NCBI GenBank assembly: GCA_946122785.1
Contig: CAMGYJ010000009.1
Coordinates: forward strand, 4,432,937-4,496,936
Source: Linum tenue
Taxonomy: Eukaryota > Streptophyta > Magnoliopsida > Malpighiales > Linaceae
Direction: 5' to 3'
DNA: 64,000 nucleotides
The notes below the pieces were generated by a model. That model searched no databases. It worked only from the letters and a program-made list of their open reading frames with translations, and had not been told where the DNA came from. This document shows, piece after piece, positions 57,444-64,000 of this stretch; positions within the stretch are counted from its first letter, which is position 1, and every line of letters begins with the position of its first letter. Position numbers and translations under genes: made by a program.

Positions 57444-58687
57444 ATGCCAGTTCCTCTTGCACCTTATCCAACTCCACCAGTTGCTCCATATAATCCTCCT
57501 CCTCCACCTCCTCCAGCTGCTGCTGCCAATGGTCAGTAATACTAATCTTCCATTTTCATCCAACCAAAAGCTTGCATTCATATTATTCTTCTTATCCCTT
57601 TTGGGAATGTTGGGTTTTTTGTTTGTACTTTTAAGGTGGACAAAGCCAGCTAGTGTGTTCTGGATGTAGAAATCTGTTGCTTTTCCCAGTTGGGGCAACC
57701 TCAGTTTGCTGTGCTGTCTGCAATGCAGTCACTGGAGTTCCTCCTCCTGGTATGAAAACAGAAAATAAGGGTTCAACTTTTTTACCATATTTGATCACTC
57801 AAAGCTTTAAAGGTCATTCTTTTTCACCTTTTTTGAGTGATTGATACAGGCACAGAGATGGCTCAGCTGGTATGTGGAGGCTGCCACACTTTGCTCATGT
57901 ACATTCGTGGCGCGACAAGTGTCCAATGCTCATGCTGCCACACTGTCAATTTAGCCTTGGAAGGTAAGGGGAAAAGTTTGAAACACTAAAATTCCAAATT
58001 TTTGGCCAAAAGGGCATCTCAGGAATGCTGAAATGTGGGGTTTGTTGTTATAAAGTTTCAGCCTTAACCCTATTTGAGGCATACAATTTTTTGAGAATTA
58101 GAGTGATGTTCATCCTCGCTATCCAAATTGTGAAAGGTATTATGTTTATGCATGAAAAGGTGATGGATGGTCAAGCCTAAAGAAACCCCCTAACTGAATG
58201 ACCATGATCTCCCAAAATTTGGCCTAAAGTGGGTTTTTTTTAAAACTTAAGTCATAAAGTTTTACCCTTTATGAGGATGAAATACAATTTTTGGGAAAAG
58301 CATTTGAGTGATGGTTTGGTTCTTGTCTTGGCAATTTGGTGTTTGGGACAGCAAACCAAGTGGCACATGTGAATTGTGGGAACTGCAGGATGCTGCTGAT
58401 GTACCAGTATGGAGCTCGATCTGTCAAATGCGCAGTCTGCAATTTCGTTACATCAGTTGGGGTAAGTGTCTCCAAATCCATTCATGGTCCTCCTAACGTG
58501 GTTCCAAAGCTACTAGCCAAATGTGACTGATGTTCAATCCTAGAGAAAGAAACCCCTCAACTGTGCAATTTGGCTTCTTTCTGTATAAAGTCCATATTGC
58601 CTTCATAGCACAAAATGTAATGACCATCCTGCTAAATGGTTGCAGGCCTCTGCAAGCACTCCAGAGCAGAAATTCAGCACTGCTTGA
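57444..58687 (+). CDS. LOL1: LOL1-like protein with three LSD1-type zinc fingers
   Basis: Five exons (57444-57531, 57636-57749, 57850-57963, 58352-58461 and 58646-58687) join with GT-AG borders to give 155 residues, the usual length. The N terminus is Pro/Ala-rich ([16 protein letters not shown]). Three zf-LSD1 fingers follow: C37/C40/C55/C58, C76/C79/C94/C97 and C114/C117/C132/C135, each with the CxxCR/H-LL-Y/F-GA-SV-C-C pattern. The tail is short ([13 protein letters not shown]). It matches Arabidopsis LOL1, described as a positive regulator of cell death that acts oppositely to LSD1. The protein is expected to be nuclear or nucleocytoplasmic and to act through protein partners. No disruption seen. 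A young gag-only retroelement lies about 1.1 kb downstream. Confidence 0.93.
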
Positions 58688-59754
58688 TCTTGTGGTTTCA
58701 CTTGCGATCTTTTACTAAGTACTCGTCGACAACAATTGAATCAAAACGCCAGTGGCGTGGAGCAATGAAAACTTCAACTCCAAGTCACAATGTATAGAGT
58801 TGATCTTCCTCCTTTTTAATTTCCCTTTGAATAAACCAGTTTTGGAGAAGTTTGTGGTTATTTGAACTATATAACTACTATCAAAAAGTTTATAATGTTG
58901 AGATAAGGAGTAGATTTCTGTTTTGGAAATGGAAAGACTGGACAATCTGAATCTCAATGGCTTGGAAGTCACAGAGACACATAATGGTGGTGGCCCAAAA
59001 GAGATATTTAGAAACAGAAAGACAAGGTTCTGGGAAAAAGGGTATTTGTGGTTGAAAGCAAAAGAAGAGAGCTTTCATGGTGAAAACCATAGCCCATAGG
59101 AATTCCTTGGGGGCAGGAAGATCACTTTCAAAATCCAGAAAGAATCTTAATCCATGTCATTTTCACAGTTTTCCTCTTTCAAGTTTTGGGTTAATGTGGT
59201 TTTATAGTCTTGTATGTCAATTTAACAAGCAAGTCTCCATAGTCCATACTATGATTCTAATTGTGGTTTATTCATCTTCGAACCCCTTGGTTTCTAAACG
59301 TTCACTGAAATTGGTTAGTGATTACCAATAGAATCAGCTCATGTTTGAAAATTCATTTTTTTCTCCTCAACATTGCCCTATGAATCTCACATCTCCTTAC
59401 ACTTTTGTACGTCGCAACTGACATTTAGCACTTAAAACGAACGAGATTAATTGATATGGTCCAATAAAACAGTGAAAGATGGATCAATAACACTGAGATA
59501 TGTGAAACCATCAAGAACATGCTTACTCAACATGGGTGGACCTCTAACAAGTTAACTGGAGCATTAATTGGAGATTGGGAAAGGGTATATTCTTCTTTCT
59601 GGTGCTCATCCAAAAGAGAAGCTGATTGATTCCCTTTGCCATTATTGCAGTCCAAAGAAAGCAACTTTGTTTCGTGGTGGTCTCTTTCTCACACTTATCA
59701 GGCTCCAAATTGGAGCCATATGGATGGAGACCTTATAATTGTAATGTATCATTC
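58688..59754. other. LOL1 3' flank, no other gene
   Basis: Probably includes the LOL1 3' untranslated region. No other gene recognised before the retroelement target site. Confidence 0.45.
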
Positions 59755-59759
59755 AAGAG

Positions 59760-60166
59760 TGTAGGAAACAAGATTTCCTACAGGATGGGAATTGGGGAAT
59801 TTAGCTAGATCAATTAGGGATTGATCTAACTAGGGATTAGAATTGAGGATTTGAGAACAAGAAGCGGGAAGAATTTGGGCTGCTGCTGCCGCAGCTTTGG
59901 AGGGAGAAAAGAGAGAGAGGGAACTCGCAGGAGAGAGGGGAGAGAGAGTTAGGATTTAGGTTTTGGTTCTGTAATTGCATAAATCCTAAAATAAGACTAC
60001 TAATACAGATTATATAACCTGTCTAATTCCTATCTGCTACCCGAATAATAAAACGTAACAATTAACTCCCTGTTTATTCCCCCGAGTACCCAAATAATCC
60101 CCCAATAAATAAAAACCGACACTAATACGAAATAACCGAAAACTGCTAATAATTATGTTTCCCACA
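59760..60166 (-). repeat. 3' LTR of the gag-only element
   Basis: 407 bp, bounded on the plus strand by TGTAGGAAAC and GTTTCCCACA. It differs from the 5' LTR at two visible positions (AAGCGGG versus AAGAGGG near 59865; CCCCCGAG versus CCCCCAAG near 60083). Confidence 0.95.
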
Positions 60167-60180
60167 TCCCCTCTTCCTTC
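60167..60180 (-). other. Polypurine tract
   Basis: Minus-strand GAAGGAAGAGGGGA lies immediately before the TG of the 3' LTR, the expected place for second-strand priming. Confidence 0.85.
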
Positions 60181-60219
60181 GAAAAACAACCTTGTCCTCA
60201 AGGTTGCTCCTCCAGCTCA

Positions 60220-62331
60220 CTAGGTCTCTTCCTCTCCATTCCCGGCGTCCTCCTCCTCATCCTCAGCTTCATCCTCCCAGCGTCCCACTAACATCATCAA
60301 ATCCGGCTTCGGGCACTGGTGACCAATGGTGAACCGGCCATCGCAGTTGAAGCACTTGCCCTCCCGCCTCTTCTGCTCAATCTCTGCTGGCGTCAGTCGC
60401 ACGAATCCCTTCGGTATGGCCCGCGGCCCCATCCTGGCCACCGGAGCAGGGCCTCCGCTGCCGGCGATGGCTCCAGTCGAGCCTCCCCCGGTTGTCCCTC
60501 CTGTGCCGCCACTAGTACCGCTGCTTCCTCCTCCGCTTGGCTTTGAGAAGCGGCCAATGGTGCTTCTCCAGCTAGCCAATTCTTCCTCCTTATGACCTGC
60601 AAGACGAAAAGCAGTTTTCACAGAATCGGGCTCAAACACCCTGACCGCCGCTGCTATCTCGGGTTTGAGACCCGCCATGCACAACCCCACCAAGGTGTCC
60701 TCCGAGACTCCCTTGCACTGGTTCCCCAACTTGAAGAACTCCGCACGGTACTCAGCCACCGTGCCGGTCTGCTTCAGCTTCGCCAACTGCTCAGGAGCCC
60801 ATCCATCTGACTTACCAAACTGATAACGGAGCTCCTCCTGAAACATGGGCCACGTGATCAAAGTTGCTGCTGGTGCATAGGATCTCTCCATCCACTCCCA
60901 CCATTGGAGCGCATCGCCCTCCAGATAGAACGATGCCAGATAGGCTTTCCTCTCCTCCGGAATTGGGTGGTTTTTAAACCACCTCTCAACTGCATACAAC
61001 CAAAGACCTGCATCCTCCTGCCCATTGAATTTGGGAAACTCAATGGTAGGAGGCTTAGCTCGAAAGACTATCCCATCCATTCCCTCATAGTTTGGATACT
61101 GGGACCCATACCTGTCATTTCCTGGCGTCCTCCATGGCTGCCCCCACTGAGAGCACTGCATCTGGTTAGGATTTCCGTGTCCATAGTCACCCGGATAGTA
61201 GCCCGGCTGATTCGGGTATCCCCCTGGGACATGAGGCGCCTCATATGGGCCCTCTCCTCCTCCTGGACCCCTGCTGTCCGCCCTCCGGTTCGGCTGAGCG
61301 GTTGGACTCGGTCGATGCCCGGTTTGACCCACCTCGGGTCGACCCATCCCGGTCCGCCCCGGTCCGGTTCGACTCAGCTCGGTCCGATCAGCACTGGTCC
61401 GACCAATCCCGGTTCGCTCCGGTTCGGTCCGTCCCCCTCCTAACCCGTCCGCCTGTCCCGGCCCAATAGGAGCCGACCCGCCCGGCCCCATCTGGTCAGC
61501 GGGCTTATTCGGCCCACCGGGCCCCCTCTGGCTCATCTCCTGTTCAGCCCACTGGGCCTGCTGGCCCGCCAAGCTTAGTTGGTCATACTCAGGCCCACCT
61601 TCCAGATCCAGCCATCCCAGCCCGTTATGGACCCTTGTGTAGTGACCCAGCTGGCCCGGCCCACCATTCATAGGAGGCCCATCGGTGTCATACCCAGCCA
61701 TCTTAGCCTTTCCTTTGCGGGCCGCAATTTCTTGGGCCGTGGGTGTAGGTAACAGGCCCGAGCCTGAGCCCAGCCCTAATGCAGGCCGGCCAGCCCGGCC
61801 CGACCCAGCGTCTGCCGCCCTGCTCCCTTCGGCCCTCTCGACTGGCGCGGCAGCCCGAGCCGCCGACCCCCCCGGGATCGCCCCGCCACCGGGCCCGCTG
61901 CTCGCCCCGCCCTCCGTCGCCGCAGCACTCGTCGGCGCCGCCAGCGCCGCCGCCGCGGTCGCCCCGCCTCCAACAGCCGCCTCCGCCGCTCCCAGGCCGC
62001 CCCCCCCCCCTTCGTTCGTCATCTCGACCGGTTTCGGCGCCCTCTCTGGTTCGCCTCCCCTTGCCTGCAGCGAGGTGATTGCCCTCATCAGGTCCTCCAG
62101 CCTTCGCCGCAGATCGTCAGCATCCTCCTTCGCCTCAGCCTGCACTCTTGCCAGGCCTTCTTCGAGCCTGGCTAGCGCATCAGAGTGCTCGTGCACCACC
62201 TCCTTCACCGCCTCCAGCTCGGTAAGATCCTCCATCACCACCTCGTCGCGATCAACACCGCCCGTTCCGGTGCTCCTCTCGGCTGCCTGCGCCTTCTCCT
62301 CCGCCGCCTTCATCGATTTCGTTGTCACCAT
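60220..62331 (-). CDS. gag: Ty3/gypsy-type Gag polyprotein with long GC-rich N-terminal extension
   Basis: 703 uninterrupted residues. A coiled-coil-like segment at about 34-92 is followed by an Ala/Gly/Pro-rich region (about 105-330), including an Arg-Thr-rich stretch at 301-332. The retrotransposon Gag domain spans about 420-590, with PPTIEFPKFNGQEDAGLWLY and LEGDALQWWEWM. A Gly/Ser/Thr linker precedes a zinc knuckle, C660-X2-C663-X7-H671-X-C673, a spacing common in plant Ty3/gypsy Gag. An acidic tail ends the protein with no pol after it. Gag would assemble virus-like particles and package element RNA. Start at 62331 is the first ATG after the primer site. GC content is far above the surroundings, and several antisense frames are only shadows of this. 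Confidence 0.9.
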   Translation of the reverse strand: MVTTKSMKAAEEKAQAAERSTGTGGVDRDEVVMEDLTELEAVKEVVHEHSDALARLEEGLARVQAEAKEDADDLRRRLEDLMRAITSLQARGGEPERAPKPVEMTNEGGGGGLGAAEAAVGGGATAAAALAAPTSAAATEGGASSGPGGGAIPGGSAARAAAPVERAEGSRAADAGSGRAGRPALGLGSGSGLLPTPTAQEIAARKGKAKMAGYDTDGPPMNGGPGQLGHYTRVHNGLGWLDLEGGPEYDQLSLAGQQAQWAEQEMSQRGPGGPNKPADQMGPGGSAPIGPGQADGLGGGRTEPERTGIGRTSADRTELSRTGPGRTGMGRPEVGQTGHRPSPTAQPNRRADSRGPGGGEGPYEAPHVPGGYPNQPGYYPGDYGHGNPNQMQCSQWGQPWRTPGNDRYGSQYPNYEGMDGIVFRAKPPTIEFPKFNGQEDAGLWLYAVERWFKNHPIPEERKAYLASFYLEGDALQWWEWMERSYAPAATLITWPMFQEELRYQFGKSDGWAPEQLAKLKQTGTVAEYRAEFFKLGNQCKGVSEDTLVGLCMAGLKPEIAAAVRVFEPDSVKTAFRLAGHKEEELASWRSTIGRFSKPSGGGSSGTSGGTGGTTGGGSTGAIAGSGGPAPVARMGPRAIPKGFVRLTPAEIEQKRREGKCFNCDGRFTIGHQCPKPDLMMLVGRWEDEAEDEEEDAGNGEEET

Positions 62332-62380
62332 CGTTGCCTTCCCTGGTTCAAGAGTTCAGATGAACTCACTCTCGAGCCAG

Positions 62381-62392
62381 GCTCTGATACCA
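62381..62392 (-). other. Primer-binding site for initiator Met-tRNA
   Basis: The minus strand reads TGGTATCAGAGC, complementary to the 3' end of plant initiator Met-tRNA, two bases from the 5' LTR. This sets the orientation of the element. Confidence 0.92.
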
Positions 62393-62394
62393 GA

Positions 62395-62801
62395 TGTAGG
62401 AAACAAGATTTCCTACAGGATGGGAATTGGGGAATTTAGCTAGATCAATTAGGGATTGATCTAACTAGGGATTAGAATTGAGGATTTGAGAACAAGAAGA
62501 GGGAAGAATTTGGGCTGCTGCTGCCGCAGCTTTGGAGGGAGAAAAGAGAGAGAGGGAACTCGCAGGAGAGAGGGGAGAGAGAGTTAGGATTTAGGTTTTG
62601 GTTCTGTAATTGCATAAATCCTAAAATAAGACTACTAATACAGATTATATAACCTGTCTAATTCCTATCTGCTACCCGAATAATAAAACGTAACAATTAA
62701 CTCCCTGTTTATTCCCCCAAGTACCCAAATAATCCCCCAATAAATAAAAACCGACACTAATACGAAATAACCGAAAACTGCTAATAATTATGTTTCCCAC
62801 A
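62395..62801 (-). repeat. 5' LTR of the gag-only element
   Basis: 407 bp with the same boundaries as the 3' LTR. Followed on the plus strand by the target duplication AAGAG. Confidence 0.95.
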
Positions 62802-62806
62802 AAGAG

Positions 62807-63586
62807 CAAGAAAGCTGAGTGAGTGAATGACTTGTTGCCTGCCAAAAGTCTGATGGAAATCCTCAACTTTTCTGCTAGTATTGTTGTATGTATCTGCATA
62901 TCTTTGTCCATGTTTGCCGCATCCAAGGTGCCCTTCTCGATTGGCATTATTGTTTGTTCACTGTGTCATCACTTGCTGGCTCAATGCTTCAAACGGGAGT
63001 CTGCCCACTTGAAAGTTCACTGAGAGGTCATCCTCATTCAAATTGGAAGGCTCTACCATACAATGTCGCGAAGAACTGATTCATCGTCAAGATAGTAGAG
63101 CATATCTTCAGTGTTTATTCATCTCTGTTGGGTATGAAGAATACTATGTGTCTCGAGAAAATGGTGGTACGAAACCGCACAAGATGGCTTGGCATCCCAT
63201 AGATAGAGCAATCGAGAGATGTTCGCATCTCTTAATGCACCGTGATCCTCTCTAGTCTCTTCAGGTTTAATACTAGCTTATATGCGTATTTAATGTGTTC
63301 TGTAGAATAGGGGAGCTTATGCGACAGTTATTCGTCATCGAGAAAAAACCGATATATAATCTTCGAATCCATCTAATAAGAGATATTTACATAACCAAAT
63401 AAGATTGGGAGTTATCTATCTTGCATACACCAAGTTCAAAGCCAGGCGCATGAAAACAAATAAGTTCCATTGGAAGGAGCAAATTCTGCGAGTGGTCAAT
63501 TCACCGCCCATTGGAAGGAAAGGTAGAAAGTAGTAGCAAGCAGTCAAGAGTCGAGTAAGTAACAGCCGAAGAAACAGAAAATGAAA

Positions 63587-63588
<2 letters not shown>
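62807..63588. other. Intergenic, no gene recognised
   Basis: Short frames on both strands, none with a recognised domain. Confidence 0.45.

Positions 63589-63620
<32 letters not shown>
63589..63620. repeat. (GAAA)n microsatellite
   Basis: About eight GAAA/AAAG units in a row; likely polymorphic. Confidence 0.85.
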
Positions 63621-63621
<1 letters not shown>

Positions 63622-64000
63622 CCAAAATGTAAGATGTGCATCTGCCTCTGCCCCCACAGAAATCTCAAATCTGCAATCTCAAATCTGCACTGGATAAGGA
63701 TTTCTTGCTTGGCCATACTGATGAATGATTGATTCTCAAGTTGTTGATAGATAGCCAGCAATTTTATTTTTATTTTTGTCCAATTTTCATGGCAGGGAGG
63801 GAGGGATTTTGCAAAGCTTAGTTTAGTTAGCTAACCTTCATATGGTTTTTACAATGAGATGACTAGTTGCCAATGTCAGGGCAACGTCAGAATGATGTGG
63901 GTGAGACGTACATACAGCATACAAAACGAAAACTTAAACCCCTGCAGCTCGAAATTCCAGTTAAACCGAAACGAACATACAACATACAAGTTCCAGTCTA
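63621..64000. other. Right edge, no gene recognised
   Basis: AT-rich sequence with nothing recognised up to the window edge. Confidence 0.45.

Larger units (their letters stand above)
59760..62801 (-). mobile_element. Complete gag-only LTR retrotransposon (TR-GAG type), very young
   Basis: Two 407-bp LTRs (59760-60166 and 62395-62801) flank a 2228-bp interior. A perfect 5-bp target duplication AAGAG borders the element (59755-59759 and 62802-62806). On the minus strand the LTR begins TGTGGGAAAC and ends TTTCCTACA. A primer-binding site matching initiator Met-tRNA lies next to the 5' LTR and a purine tract next to the 3' LTR. The interior encodes only gag; protease, reverse transcriptase, RNase H and integrase are absent, so it depends on an autonomous relative. 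Reading the LTRs side by side I find only two differences, so insertion was recent. Confidence 0.95.

Noticed and set aside
61685..62443. 252-codon plus-strand frame at the retroelement 5' end
   Set aside because: Antisense shadow of the GC-rich gag coding sequence; it also runs through the primer site into the LTR.

Overview
The window is nuclear DNA of a flowering plant, most likely a eudicot. Genes have small spliced exons with GT-AG introns, long AT-rich spacers separate them, and the transposon families are typical of plants: a CACTA element, several hAT elements, Mutator-like MITEs, L1-type LINEs with an RNase H domain, Cassandra-like LTRs carrying a 5S rRNA sequence, a tRNA-derived SINE and a Ty3/gypsy-type gag-only element. 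I cannot name the species.

Five host genes look intact. (1) 1-6371, minus: an ABCB/P-glycoprotein transporter closest to Arabidopsis ABCB2, 12 exons visible, 3' end beyond the left edge. (2) 20691-21695, minus: an intronless ATL-type RING-H2 E3 ligase resembling ATL29. (3) 25108-27785, minus: a two-exon protein with three CCCH zinc fingers. (4) 47601-49676, plus: an intronless MYC2-type bHLH factor of jasmonate signalling. (5) 57444-58687, plus: a five-exon LOL1-type protein with three LSD1 zinc fingers. Two host relics are visible: one clear exon of the RAD1 checkpoint clamp gene (29298-29420) and a small gene with a basic region that appears to have lost its start codon and its reading frame (32865-33385).

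Layout: 1-6.4 kb ABCB2-like gene. 6.4-20.3 kb is a gene-free block built by transposons: an approximately 1.3-1.4 kb tandem duplication whose two copies received different insertions (hAT in copy A; CACTA and another hAT in copy B; a Mutator-like MITE nested in the CACTA), then a third hAT, a SINE and a copia pol tail. 20.7-22.7 kb: ATL gene with a duplicated upstream region surrounding a 5S-bearing LTR. 23.1-24.2 kb: a degenerate C/T-rich repeat array. 25.1-29.1 kb: CCCH gene with a terminal-inverted-repeat element directly upstream. 29.3-33.4 kb: gene relics. 35.9-39.4 kb: a LINE with an intact 1130-codon frame. 40.2-40.8 kb: an inverted-repeat element carrying a perfectly regular 33-bp palindromic minisatellite. 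45.4-46.1 kb: a hAT remnant with a piece of transposase. 46.6-47.3 kb: head-to-tail Cassandra-like LTRs directly upstream of MYC2. 53.3-53.8 kb: a short truncated LINE. 55.2-56.3 kb: an inverted-repeat element. 57.4-58.7 kb: LOL1. 59.8-62.8 kb: a very young complete gag-only LTR retrotransposon.

The genes do not form a pathway; they are an ordinary plant neighbourhood. From memory, their Arabidopsis counterparts fall into two blocks (CCCH, LOL1 and MYC2 near At1g32360-At1g32640; RAD1, MYC4 and ATL29 near At4g17760-At4g17920). The window may therefore preserve an ancestral order that was split after duplication in Arabidopsis. No wholly new system is proven. The most distinctive observations are the 5S-LTR array with a G-box in the MYC2 promoter, the 33-bp palindromic array, the mutual empty-site history of the 9-17 kb block, and the young gag-only element with an unusual GC-rich gag extension. 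All alignments were made by eye.
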